A stretch of 64,000 bases of DNA, from contig NZ_JH815185.1 in the NCBI RefSeq assembly GCF_000296385.1, forward strand, positions 2,422,021-2,486,020, given 5' to 3'. This document shows, in pieces, positions 54,161-62,057 of the stretch (the stretch's first letter is position 1; the number at the start of each line of letters is the position of its first letter). The notes under the pieces were generated by a model. That model had not been told where the DNA came from. It searched no databases and saw nothing but the letters and a program-made list of their open reading frames with translations. Both the position numbers and the translations under genes were made by a program. Source of the DNA: Lachnoanaerobaculum sp. OBRC5-5. GTDB taxonomy: Bacteria > Bacillota > Clostridia > Lachnospirales > Lachnospiraceae.

Positions 54161-54706
54161 ATGAATATATATGATTTTAAAGCAAAGAACAACAAGGGCG
54201 AGGAAGTAAGCCTTAGTGATTATAAGAACAAGGTAGTGCTTATAATAAACTCTGCAACAGAGTGTGGATTTACACCACAGTATGAGCAGTTACAAAAGCT
54301 CTATGCAGACTATCAGGATAAGGATTTCGTGATACTTGATTTCCCATGTAATCAGTTCGGACATCAGGCACCGGGAAGTGATGAGGAGATTGCTAAGTTC
54401 TGCAGTTCAAGATTCGGTGTAACTTTCCCGTTGTTCTCAAAAGTAGAAGTAAACGGTGACGGAGCTTGTGAGTTATTTAAGTATCTTAAGAGCGAGAAAG
54501 GTTTTGCAGGCTGGGGCGCAGACAATGATATGTCAAAGCTTCTTACAAAGATGCTTGGTGAGGCCGATCCCGACTATGCAAGCAAGCCTGATATCAAGTG
54601 GAACTTTACAAAATTCCTTATCGACAAGAACGGAAATGTTGTAAGAAGATTTGAGCCTACAGAAGGTGTTGAAGTAGTAGAAGAGGCTGTAAAAAAATTA
54701 ATCTAA
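54161..54706 (+). CDS. Glutathione peroxidase-family thiol peroxidase
   Basis: A 181-residue protein with the GPx tetrad: Cys in NSATECGFTPQYEQL near residue 36 (Cys, not Sec, since the codon is TGT), Gln in FPCNQFGHQAPG near residue 66, and Trp/Asn in KWNFTKFLID near residue 149. Bacterial Cys-GPx enzymes usually take electrons from thioredoxin, which agrees with its place after trxA and trxB. It detoxifies hydroperoxides. GGAGAAAAG precedes the ATG. Confidence 0.92.
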   Translation: MNIYDFKAKNNKGEEVSLSDYKNKVVLIINSATECGFTPQYEQLQKLYADYQDKDFVILDFPCNQFGHQAPGSDEEIAKFCSSRFGVTFPLFSKVEVNGDGACELFKYLKSEKGFAGWGADNDMSKLLTKMLGEADPDYASKPDIKWNFTKFLIDKNGNVVRRFEPTEGVEVVEEAVKKLI

Positions 54707-54781
54707 TATAGAAAAGACAGGGGAGCGTTTATGAAAATAAAGGCTCCTTAAAGTCTTTTAAAAGAAAGAGGGAATATTAAA

Positions 54782-55225
54782 ATGGCGGATAAGTACGACT
54801 CACTTAAACTGGAAAATCAACTTTGCTTTCCACTGTATGCCTGCTCAAAGGAAATAGTAAGAAGATATAAAGTATATCTTGATAAGCTTGATCTTACATA
54901 TACACAGTATATTGTAATGATGGTAATGTGGGAAGATAAGGAATTGAATGTAAAAGAGTTGGGAGATAAACTCTTCCTTGACTCAGGTACACTTACACCT
55001 GTATTAAAGAAGCTTGAATCAAAGGGTTATGTTACAAGAGAACGTTCAAAGATAGATGAGAGAACACTTATAGTTACATTGACAAAAAGCGGAGAAGAAC
55101 TTAGAGAAAGCGCGCTTGACATACCGGTAGGTATGAGAGGCTGTTTGAATATAAATGATGAAGAGATGGCACAGCTTCGTACCATGCTGAATAAAATTTT
55201 AAGTGAAATGGGAGATGTTGCATAG
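54782..55225 (+). CDS. MarR-family regulator, OhrR-like
   Basis: A 147-residue winged-helix regulator. The N-terminus reads ENQLCFPLYACSKEIVRRY, with Cys15 in the place of the peroxide-sensing Cys of OhrR, and a second Cys at 21. The DNA-binding part has NVKELGDKLFLDSGTLTPVLKKLESKGYV in the usual position. It likely represses an organic-hydroperoxide defence, here probably its own redox cluster. A GGAGC/GCTCC stem at 54722-54747 lies in its leader. The cluster does not encode Ohr. Confidence 0.88.
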   Translation: MADKYDSLKLENQLCFPLYACSKEIVRRYKVYLDKLDLTYTQYIVMMVMWEDKELNVKELGDKLFLDSGTLTPVLKKLESKGYVTRERSKIDERTLIVTLTKSGEELRESALDIPVGMRGCLNINDEEMAQLRTMLNKILSEMGDVA

Positions 55226-55265
55226 ACCTTGAAAGAGCTGACAATTTGCAGCAACGGTAGTAAGA

Positions 55266-55784
55266 ATGAGTGCAGAAAAAGAACTTTGGGACATATATGA
55301 TGAAAACAAGATGCCTACAGGAGAGACTGTAGACAGATATAATCTTTCTCTAAACCCTAAACAATTTCATTTGGTTGTAATAGGAATACTCTTTACAGAG
55401 GATAAAAAAGTATTGATTACAAAACGTTCACCTGATAAGAGATATGCCGGAGGACTCTGGGAAATACCCGGAGGTGGAGTAAGAGCCGGAGAGAACTCGC
55501 AGGATGCCGTACGTAGAGAAATTTTGGAAGAAACAGGTATAAATCTTTATGACAGAGACTATGAAAAGCTGTATACCTATAAGAGGATAAATACTGAAAG
55601 CAACAGTTATTTTGTGGATATGTATTCTTATATTATATCGGAAGATGATGTGCGAAATATAAAAATGCAGGTAGAGGAAGTATCGGATTTTAAGATATTA
55701 AGTGTTCCAAAGATAAAAGAGATAGCAAAAAGAGGTGAATTCCTACATTTTGATAATGTAAAGGAAGTTTTATATAATTTATAA
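55266..55784 (+). CDS. Nudix hydrolase
   Basis: A 172-residue protein. The Nudix box GGGVRAGENSQDAVRREILEETGI (with GE, REL-equivalent and EE residues) lies near residues 69-92, preceded by KRSPDKRYAGGLWEIPGGG. It begins WDIYDENKMPTGETVDR, like the YfcD/IDI-type Nudix proteins that have an early D-E-x-G segment. The substrate (a nucleoside diphosphate-X) is unknown. It is followed by a terminator. Confidence 0.88.
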   Translation: MSAEKELWDIYDENKMPTGETVDRYNLSLNPKQFHLVVIGILFTEDKKVLITKRSPDKRYAGGLWEIPGGGVRAGENSQDAVRREILEETGINLYDRDYEKLYTYKRINTESNSYFVDMYSYIISEDDVRNIKMQVEEVSDFKILSVPKIKEIAKRGEFLHFDNVKEVLYNL

Positions 55785-55796
55785 GATGTTTTTTTG

Positions 55797-55823
55797 AAGC
55801 TGCGAGAAAATCGCGGCTTTTTT
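55797..55823 (+). terminator. Terminator after the Nudix gene
   Basis: AAGCTGCGA pairs with TCGCGGCTT around a 5-base loop, then seven T. Confidence 0.85.
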
Positions 55824-55902
55824 GTATGAAATTTGTTATTTTATTTTGCTTCTATTTAGGGTAAACTATATGTAATATTTATTACCGGAAGAAGATTTAA
55901 CT

Positions 55903-56046
55903 ATGAAAAAGTATTTATTGCTAATAAGTAAAGGCATTGCTCTATGCTCATTTGTATTTGCACTTTTTAATGCAAATTCAGCGTGTGCTTTTATTTATCA
56001 TCAGCCTGAGTTACCTGACAAAGTGAAAAAGTTGCGTAAATTTTAA
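55903..56046 (+). CDS. agrD: AgrD-like cyclic lactone autoinducer peptide precursor
   Basis: A 47-residue open frame not long enough for most gene callers. It has a basic-hydrophobic leader (MKKYLLLISKGIALCSFVFA), then the core NANSACAFIYHQPELP with Cys28, and a basic tail ending KKLRKF. This is the layout of clostridial AgrD pheromones: an N-terminal amphipathic helix, a Cys that forms a thiolactone with a residue four positions on (here Tyr32), and a conserved C-terminal recognition tail. A GGAAGAAG site lies about 10 bases before the ATG. AgrB, which would process it, is broken just downstream. Confidence 0.82.
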   Translation: MKKYLLLISKGIALCSFVFALFNANSACAFIYHQPELPDKVKKLRKF

Positions 56047-56049
56047 GTT

Positions 56050-56160
56050 ATGGAAAGGCTATCAAAAAAATCATACAATATGTGATCGAAAATAATATTT
56101 TTCTGGAAGATGATAAGGAAATTTATGCATTTGGATTAACACAAATGATAAGAGCTGTAG
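56050..56160 (+). pseudogene. Truncated, frameshifted agrB remnant
   Basis: Three bases after the agrD stop, MERLSKK begins in frame but runs into TGA after a run of seven A. With one base added, the frame continues KIIQYVIENNIF, then LEDDKEIYAFGLTQMIRAV, which matches the N-terminus of AgrB (cysteine endopeptidase and exporter of AgrD). It ends near 56160, where transposase-like sequence begins on the other strand. About 37 of the usual 190-210 residues remain; the catalytic His and Cys are lost. Confidence 0.72.
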
Positions 56161-56682
56161 TGGATGATAACCGTGAGCCTGATAATGAAAGTTAAAACCT
56201 TCGCCTTCCTGCTTGCCGTAGGTGTTAAGCAGTGTAGAATCAAGGTCAAAAAACATGTGCTCCGGAGCCTTAATAGAATAGACAATATCACGCATTTTTG
56301 CATTTATAGAATCAAGCTGTGTAAGAGTGTCGTTGTCCATTCTATTTCAAAAACGAGATAGTGTAGGTTGAGAAGCCAAGGCTTCTTTTTCCAAAATAGA
56401 TGTTAATACCGGGTCATTAGTCAGTTTATCTGCACAATCATCCTCAAAATAGGCTGCTATAATTTGGTAGAGCATCTGCATAAGGTTATCAGAATCTGTA
56501 TGAATACGGCTGTTTGTATGGTCATTGATTTTGAAGAGCTTTTTCAAAAGCTTTATAAGACCTACCTTTGCAGCAAATTCTTTGATGAGGAGCAGCCCTC
56601 CATCAGAAGAGAGATTTCCACCGTTAAAATTTATTTTAATTTTCTTGTTGCTTTCAAGTGAAATAGTGTTTAAAATTGACAT
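56160..56682 (-). pseudogene. IS1380-type transposase remnant with in-frame stop
   Basis: On the minus strand, from the ATG at 56682, the product reads NFNGGNLSSDGGLLLIKEFA near residue 17 and LTNDPVLTSILEKEALASQP later, typical of IS1380-family transposases. A TGA at 56347-56349 stops the frame right after QPTLSRF; the same frame goes on with NRMDNDTLTQLDSIN, DLDSTLLNTYGKQEGEGFN and YQAHGYHP and ends near 56160. The remaining half or more of the protein is absent. The TGA sits where Trp (TGG) is common. The element is dead and is joined directly to the agrB stub. Confidence 0.82.
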
Positions 56683-56863
56683 AAGAGGACTTCCTTTCCT
56701 TGGCATTGTTTTGATTTGACACCTTAATTTTACCAAGAAAGAGGTCTTTTTTCTATTCACTTTTTAGGTGAAAGTAAGAAAGTTTTGTAAATGCAGTAAT
56801 TATGTGGCTTTCAGCCGCAGACATAGCTATGCTATGAATAATTTAGGATTAGTGGGTGTAATT

Positions 56864-57286
56864 ATGATATTCTATAAGAATAGTTTATTTTTAATTTTGT
56901 TATTAAGTGCTTTATATTTATCAGGTTGTGAAAAAACACAAAATAATGGTTCTATTTTGTATTATGAACAAAATAAATTTGAAGTAGATATTAAGCAACT
57001 TATTGATAATAGGTATTATATTATAAATAATAGTGATAATTACAATTTTTATTATCGAACTTATGGAGATATTATCTTTTATTCAAAGCTCAAAGTAAAT
57101 GTGATAACATATGAGAACAGTATATTAAAAATTAATTTAAAGGCTATTCCAGTTTACAGCGATGATGAAGTATCTTCAGAAATATTTGTTAATATCCCTA
57201 ATTTTAAGGAGAATGTTGATAAAGTAATAGTTGATGTCAATAGTGATACTGCAGAAGAAGTATATCATGGAGAAAGTAGATTATAG
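56864..57286 (+). CDS. Small AT-rich lipoprotein of unknown function
   Basis: A 140-residue product from the ATG at 56864. The N-terminus has a signal with lipobox LYLSGC (Cys near residue 22). The rest is rich in Asn, Ile and Tyr (SDNYNFYYRTYGDIIFY) with an expected beta-rich fold. No family recognised. The base composition is clearly more AT-rich than neighbouring housekeeping genes, and it lies right after the decayed IS element, which together suggest recent acquisition. An in-frame start at 56768 would overlap the IS end and is rejected. Confidence 0.6.
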   Translation: MIFYKNSLFLILLLSALYLSGCEKTQNNGSILYYEQNKFEVDIKQLIDNRYYIINNSDNYNFYYRTYGDIIFYSKLKVNVITYENSILKINLKAIPVYSDDEVSSEIFVNIPNFKENVDKVIVDVNSDTAEEVYHGESRL

Positions 57287-57360
57287 ACAAAGCAAATTTT
57301 ATCTATGGTAAATATTTTGTTAGATAATAATTTTAAAATTAATATTGAAAGGAGCAATGT

Positions 57361-58194
57361 ATGAAAAAAAGAGTTTTTCTCGGATTGGTAGCAAGTACAT
57401 TATTGATGGCTGTGCCTACATTTGGAGCAACCGGAGGTTGGAAAAGAGATAATAACGGATGGTGGTATCAGCTTTCGGACGGATCATATGTAAGGTCATC
57501 ATGGCTTAGTATAAACAATGTCCGGTATTATATGAACGGATCGGGATATATGCAAACAGGCTGGTTAAAAGACGGAAAAGACTGGTATTATCTGGATACA
57601 AACAACGGTGATATGAAAGTAGGCTGGGTCAATGTAAATAATACATGGTATTATATGAATCCTTTCAACGACGGCAGAATGGATGCAAACACATATACAC
57701 CTGACGGATACTTTGTTGATGCAAGCGGAGCATATCAGCCGGGCGGAAGAATGACCGAAACAAACGGCAGGCAAAACAACAGTGCAAATACAACATCGGG
57801 ATCGGCTTCAAATCAGACTTCTACAGCCGCCCTTGCGCAGAGAGTTATTGAGCTTGTGAACGAGGAGAGAGCAAAATACGGACTTTCCCCACTCTCAGCC
57901 GACAGTGCACTTATGAACAGTGCGGATATAAGAGCAAAGGAACTTGTGACATTGTTCTCACATACAAGACCTGACGGTTCAAGCTATCGTACTTTAATGC
58001 CTTCAGGACTTATGACCTGGGGAGAAAATGTTGCAATGGGACAAAGAAGCCCTGAAAGTGTTATGGACTCATGGATGAACTCACAGGGGCATAGAGAAAA
58101 TATACTAAGTGACGATTTCAGCTTAATAGGTGTAGGTTGTTATAATGACGGCAGTACACTTTACTGGGTTCAAAACTTCGGTGCAAGAAGATAA
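57361..58194 (+). CDS. Secreted CAP-domain protein with cell-wall-binding repeats
   Basis: A 277-residue exported protein. The signal peptide (about 1-22, ending VPTFGA) is followed by three to four choline/glucan-binding-type repeats with the W-x-x-D-x-x-x-WYY pattern (about 25-125: NNGWWYQLSDGSYV, DGKDWYYLDTNNGD, VNNTWYYMNP), a Ser/Thr/Asn linker, and a C-terminal CAP (SCP/YkwD) domain (about 155-277). The CAP domain has VNEERAKYGLSPL, FSHTRPDGSSY, WGENVAMG and HRENIL. Role probably at the cell wall, perhaps in adhesion. AAAGGAG precedes the ATG. Confidence 0.9.
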   Translation: MKKRVFLGLVASTLLMAVPTFGATGGWKRDNNGWWYQLSDGSYVRSSWLSINNVRYYMNGSGYMQTGWLKDGKDWYYLDTNNGDMKVGWVNVNNTWYYMNPFNDGRMDANTYTPDGYFVDASGAYQPGGRMTETNGRQNNSANTTSGSASNQTSTAALAQRVIELVNEERAKYGLSPLSADSALMNSADIRAKELVTLFSHTRPDGSSYRTLMPSGLMTWGENVAMGQRSPESVMDSWMNSQGHRENILSDDFSLIGVGCYNDGSTLYWVQNFGARR

Positions 58195-58216
58195 ATATTT
58201 TATAAGTACCAAATTA

Positions 58217-58263
58217 AACCTATACTTTAAAGCATTATTTTGCTTTGGAGTATAGGTTTTTTT
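58217..58263 (+). terminator. Terminator after the CAP gene
   Basis: AACCTATACTTTAAAGCA pairs with TGCTTTGGAGTATAGGTT around a short loop, then seven T. Confidence 0.9.
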
Positions 58264-58323
58264 GCTAAAGACTGTACGATATTTGTAAAGATTTTTTGGC
58301 ATTATGCAGATATAAAAATAAAT

Positions 58324-58356
58324 ACTATAAACCTATAGACAAAAAGGGTTTATAGT
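58324..58356 (+). promoter_or_regulatory. 10-bp perfect inverted repeat, candidate operator upstream of the amino acid ABC operon
   Basis: ACTATAAACC at 58324-58333 and GGTTTATAGT at 58347-58356 are exact complements with a 13-base spacer. It lies 61 bases before the first permease start and is not followed by a T-run, so an operator or leader stem is more likely than a terminator. Confidence 0.5.
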
Positions 58357-58417
58357 GATATTATCATCTCCATAAAATAAATGCAGAGATACAAAGAGTA
58401 TCTTGGAGAGTAACATT

Positions 58418-59077
58418 ATGGATTTTGAATTTATAAAACAGGTGTTTCCTTTATACATACATGCAGCCATACTGACATTGAAAATAGGTATACTGGGAAT
58501 CATACTTGCAATAATTGTAGGGCTCTTATGTACACTTGTTTTACATAAGAAGATACCGATACTTAGTCAACTTGTAAGTGTATATATTGAAATGAGCAGA
58601 AATACGCCGCTTATCATACAGTTGTTTTTTATATACTACGGTTTGCCGAAGCTTGGGTTAAAGATAGACGCCTTTGTATGCGGAGTGTTCGGACTTGCAT
58701 TTCTGGGAGGTAGCTATATGTGTGAGGCTTTCAGAAGCGGAATAGAAACTATAGATAAAATACAGGAAGAGAGTGCATTAAGTCTTGGACTTAGCCACAA
58801 TCAGACACTCTTTTATATTTTACTTCCTCAGGCTGTTTCAATAAGTACACCCGCATTTGTAGCCAATATAATATTTCTTTTGAAAGAAACATCCGTGTTC
58901 TCGGCTATCAGCTTAATGGATCTTATGTTTACCGCAAAAGATTTGATAGGCCTGTATTATAAAACTGTTGAGAGCCTTGTACTGCTGGTATTTTTCTATT
59001 TAATTATATTATTACCGGTATCAATACTCGGTTCCTATGTAGAAAGGAGGGTACGATATGCCGGATTTGGGTCTTGA
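58418..59077 (+). CDS. Polar amino acid ABC transporter permease 1
   Basis: A 219-residue membrane protein of the HisM family with about five helices: HAAILTLKIGILGIILAIIVG near the start, MSRNTPLIIQLFFIYYGLP near residue 67, and the EAA loop QEESALSLGLSHNQTLFYILLPQAVS near residue 120. The start is the ATG at 58418, since GGAGAG lies 6 bases before it; a TTG 15 bases upstream overlaps that site. It overlaps the second permease by 20 bases, so both are translated together. Confidence 0.92.
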   Translation: MDFEFIKQVFPLYIHAAILTLKIGILGIILAIIVGLLCTLVLHKKIPILSQLVSVYIEMSRNTPLIIQLFFIYYGLPKLGLKIDAFVCGVFGLAFLGGSYMCEAFRSGIETIDKIQEESALSLGLSHNQTLFYILLPQAVSISTPAFVANIIFLLKETSVFSAISLMDLMFTAKDLIGLYYKTVESLVLLVFFYLIILLPVSILGSYVERRVRYAGFGS

Positions 59078-59729
59078 TGTGATATTTAAAGGAAAGAATG
59101 CCATAAGACTTCTTGGCGGACTTGGTATAGCACTTAGAATCAGTTTAATATCTGTGCTTATCAGTATCCCCCTGGGTATCCTGGTCGGTATTTTGATGAC
59201 TTTTAAAAATCCGATATTAAAAGCGGTGCTTAGGATATATCTTGAAATTATAAGAATAATGCCGCAGCTTGTACTTTTGTTTATAGTATTTTTCGGAAGT
59301 ACAAGAGCACTTGGAATAGATATCTCCGCCGAACTTTCAGCAATCATAGTATTCAGCCTTTGGGGAACTGCTGAGATGGGAGATCTGGTAAGGGGAGCTA
59401 TTACAAGTATTCCCAAGCATCAGTATGAGAGCAGTGAGGCACTGGGACTTAATAAGAAACAGACTTTTATCTACATCATTATACCTCAGACAATAAAGCG
59501 ACTTATTCCGCTTTCAATTAACCTGATTACCAGAATGATAAAGACTACATCACTTGTACTTATGATAGGAGTTGTTGAGGTAATAAAGGTGGCACAGCAG
59601 ATAACGGAGGCAAACAGAAATTCAAGCCCGAATGCGGCTTTCGGAGTATATCTGGTGGTGTTTATGATGTATTTTATCGCTTGTACCCCGATAAGTATGC
59701 TTGCAAGATATCTGGAAAAAAGAAATTAG
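59058..59729 (+). CDS. Polar amino acid ABC transporter permease 2
   Basis: A 223-residue membrane protein of the same family: LGIALRISLISVLISIPLGI near residue 22, MPQLVLLFIVFFGSTRALGI near residue 73, and EAA loop YESSEALGLNKKQTFIYIIIPQTIKRLIP near residue 125 (as separate segments). The start has a strong AAAGGAGG site about 6 bases upstream. With permease 1 it forms a heterodimeric channel. Confidence 0.92.
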   Translation: MPDLGLDVIFKGKNAIRLLGGLGIALRISLISVLISIPLGILVGILMTFKNPILKAVLRIYLEIIRIMPQLVLLFIVFFGSTRALGIDISAELSAIIVFSLWGTAEMGDLVRGAITSIPKHQYESSEALGLNKKQTFIYIIIPQTIKRLIPLSINLITRMIKTTSLVLMIGVVEVIKVAQQITEANRNSSPNAAFGVYLVVFMMYFIACTPISMLARYLEKRN

Positions 59730-59748
59730 TGTGAAGGAAGGAGAGAAT

Positions 59749-60522
59749 ATGCCGGCATTATTGGAAATAAACAATGTTGTAAAAAATTATGACGGAAAAA
59801 ATGCTGTACTTGACGGTGTGAGCCTTGAACTGAACAAGGGAGAGGTAATAGTACTTATAGGGCCAAGCGGTTGCGGTAAGTCCACATTACTTCGATGTAT
59901 AAACGGTCTGGAAGAAATACAGGGTGGAAGTATAAGCCTTGACGGAAAAGTCATTGACTATAAGCAAAATGATTTGACAAAACTCAGACAAAAAATAGGT
60001 ATGGTTTTTCAAAGCTATGAACTTTTTCCACATATGACAATACTTGAAAATATCATTCTGGCACCTACAAAGGTAGCCGGAGTAGATAAAGAGAGTGCAA
60101 AAAAGGAGGCGATGGAGCTTCTTAAAAGAGTAGGCCTTGTACACAAATCAAATGCCTATCCGAGAGAGCTTTCAGGCGGACAAAAGCAAAGAGTGGCAAT
60201 AGTAAGAGCGTTGGCAATGCATCCTGAGATTTTATTATTTGATGAGGTTACAGCTGCTCTTGACCCTGAGATGGTAAGAGAAGTGCTTGATGTAATGCTT
60301 GATTTGGCTAAACAGGGTTCAACGATGATTATTGTAACCCATGAGATGCAATTTGCGGAGGCGGTTGCCGACAGAGTATATTTCCTTGACAAAGGAAATA
60401 TAGTGGAAACGGGTAGACCTAAGAGCTTTTTCACTTCGCCGAAGACTGAAAGAGCAAGACAATTTTTGAATATTTTCGAATTTGAATCCATTAAGGATGA
60501 TAAGGAAGAATATAATATATAG
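59749..60522 (+). CDS. Polar amino acid ABC transporter ATP-binding protein
   Basis: A 257-residue ATPase. Walker A is GPSGCGKSTLLRCINGLE near residue 35, the Q-loop MVFQSYELFPHMT near residue 85, the signature ELSGGQKQRVAIVRAL near residue 140, and Walker B LFDEVTAALDPE near residue 160. It resembles GlnQ/HisP. The ATG at 59749 follows a GAAGGAGAG site; longer frames enter the permease gene. Confidence 0.93.
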   Translation: MPALLEINNVVKNYDGKNAVLDGVSLELNKGEVIVLIGPSGCGKSTLLRCINGLEEIQGGSISLDGKVIDYKQNDLTKLRQKIGMVFQSYELFPHMTILENIILAPTKVAGVDKESAKKEAMELLKRVGLVHKSNAYPRELSGGQKQRVAIVRALAMHPEILLFDEVTAALDPEMVREVLDVMLDLAKQGSTMIIVTHEMQFAEAVADRVYFLDKGNIVETGRPKSFFTSPKTERARQFLNIFEFESIKDDKEEYNI

Positions 60523-60546
60523 ATTTTCATATAGGAGGAATATAAA

Positions 60547-61398
60547 ATGAAAAAAGGTAAATTAATAGGATTGTTAGGTATTTTGGCTGCAGGAGCTTTG
60601 GCACTCAGTGCATGTGGTTCATCTTCAAAGAGTGCTGCTAAGAATAAATTCAGGACTTTAGATGAGATAAAGAGTGCGGGAACTATAAATATAGGTGTTT
60701 TCTCAGATAAGCATCCTTTCGGATATGTCGATGAGAACGGTGAGTATCAGGGATATGATATTTACTTCGGAAACAGACTTGCAGAGGATCTTGGTGTTAA
60801 AATCAATTATGTAAGTACAGAGGCCGCAAACAGAGTGGAATATCTTGAGACAGGTAAGGTTGATATTATACTTGCAAACTTTACAGTTACACCTGAAAGA
60901 GCGGAGGCGGTAGATTTTGCACTTCCATATATGAATGTAGGACTTGGAGTTATATCATCCGATAAAGAGCCTGTAACAAGCCTTGACAATTGGAAGGCTG
61001 AGGATGAGATGATAGTTATTTCAGGAACAACAGCCGAGACTTATATGATTAAGAACTATCCTGATATCAAGCTTCAAAAGTATGATACATATGCGAATGC
61101 CAAGAATGCGCTTTTAAACGGTTCAGGCAAGGCATGGGTAAATGACAATACTGAGGTTATCGCATTTGCAAAGAGCAATCCGGGATATACTGTAGGTATT
61201 GACAATCTTGGTGCAAAGGATACAATCGCACCGGCTGTAACAAAGGGAAATACTACATTACTTGAATGGATCAATACAGAGATTGAAAGTCTTGGAAAAG
61301 AGAACTTCTTCCACAAGGATTATGCAGAGACACTTACAGATACTTATGGCAGTGAATATGCAGATACTCTTGTAATAGAAGGCGGAAAAGCGGAATAA
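60547..61398 (+). CDS. Amino acid ABC transporter substrate-binding lipoprotein
   Basis: A 283-residue lipoprotein with lipobox LSAC near residue 23 and a type-II binding-protein fold: LDEIKSAGTINIGVFSDKHP, YQGYDIYFGNRLAEDLG and GKVDIILANFTVTPERAEAVDFALPYM, which match the PEB1/Asp-Glu-binding group of transporters. Probably binds aspartate, glutamate or another polar amino acid. AGGAGG precedes the ATG. A terminator follows. Confidence 0.92.
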   Translation: MKKGKLIGLLGILAAGALALSACGSSSKSAAKNKFRTLDEIKSAGTINIGVFSDKHPFGYVDENGEYQGYDIYFGNRLAEDLGVKINYVSTEAANRVEYLETGKVDIILANFTVTPERAEAVDFALPYMNVGLGVISSDKEPVTSLDNWKAEDEMIVISGTTAETYMIKNYPDIKLQKYDTYANAKNALLNGSGKAWVNDNTEVIAFAKSNPGYTVGIDNLGAKDTIAPAVTKGNTTLLEWINTEIESLGKENFFHKDYAETLTDTYGSEYADTLVIEGGKAE

Positions 61399-61406
61399 GG
61401 ATTAAA

Positions 61407-61434
61407 GCGGGTTTTGGATAAAAGCCCGTTTTTT
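61407..61434 (+). terminator. Terminator of the amino acid ABC operon
   Basis: GCGGGTTTT pairs with AAAAGCCCG (one bulge) around a short loop, then six T. Confidence 0.85.
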
Positions 61435-61495
61435 ATTTATAAGTGTAAAAAATTAATATATAATATTAAGCAAATATTTTTGTAAGAGGTGTTAT

Positions 61496-61987
61496 ATGAC
61501 TGTCAGTGAAGTAATGGAGAAGATGATAAAAGAAAGCAAGGGCAGCTTTAGGGATATCAATCATTTTTTAAAGGTATGGGGATATGCAAGAAATATAGGA
61601 AAGGGAGAGAATCTTGATGATAATACTCAAAAAACACTTGAAATAGCCGCTATAGTGCATGATATTTCCTGCCCTTCGCTCAGAGAAAAGTATGGTGAAG
61701 CGGACGGTAAAAAGCAGGAAGAGGTATCTTCACCGATGATTGGAAAATTTTTTGAAGATACAGATATATCAAAATCTATGCTGGACAGGATAGACTTTAT
61801 GATAGCACATCATCATACATATACGGATATTGACGGCATTGATTTACAAATTTTATTGGAAGCCGACTTTTTGGTCAATGCAGATGAGATGAAGTTGAAA
61901 AAAGAAGCAATAGAAGAGATGATGAGAAAGGTTTTCAAAACGGAAACCGGTATAAGATATCTGAAATCCCTGTTTTTAGACAGATAA
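61496..61987 (+). CDS. HD-domain phosphohydrolase
   Basis: A 163-residue protein of the HD superfamily. Metal-binding residues appear in order: His at FLKVWGYARNI near residue 25 (weak), His-Asp in AAIVHDISCPSL near residue 54, His-His in MIAHHHTYTD near residue 103, and Asp in EADFLVNADEM near residue 126. This is the small stand-alone HD type, often acting on nucleotides. Substrate unknown. AAGAGGTG precedes the ATG. Confidence 0.85.
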   Translation: MTVSEVMEKMIKESKGSFRDINHFLKVWGYARNIGKGENLDDNTQKTLEIAAIVHDISCPSLREKYGEADGKKQEEVSSPMIGKFFEDTDISKSMLDRIDFMIAHHHTYTDIDGIDLQILLEADFLVNADEMKLKKEAIEEMMRKVFKTETGIRYLKSLFLDR

Positions 61988-61994
61988 AATAAGA

Positions 61995-62021
61995 ACCCTC
62001 TAAGTTTCAGAGGGCCCTTTT
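61995..62021 (+). terminator. Terminator after the HD gene
   Basis: CCCTCT pairs with AGAGGG around a 7-base loop, then CC and TTTT. It is a moderate terminator facing the convergent DUF421 gene. Confidence 0.65.
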
Positions 62022-62057
62022 AATTCAGTATTCAGTTTTGTGAAGGTGGAAGTAAAA

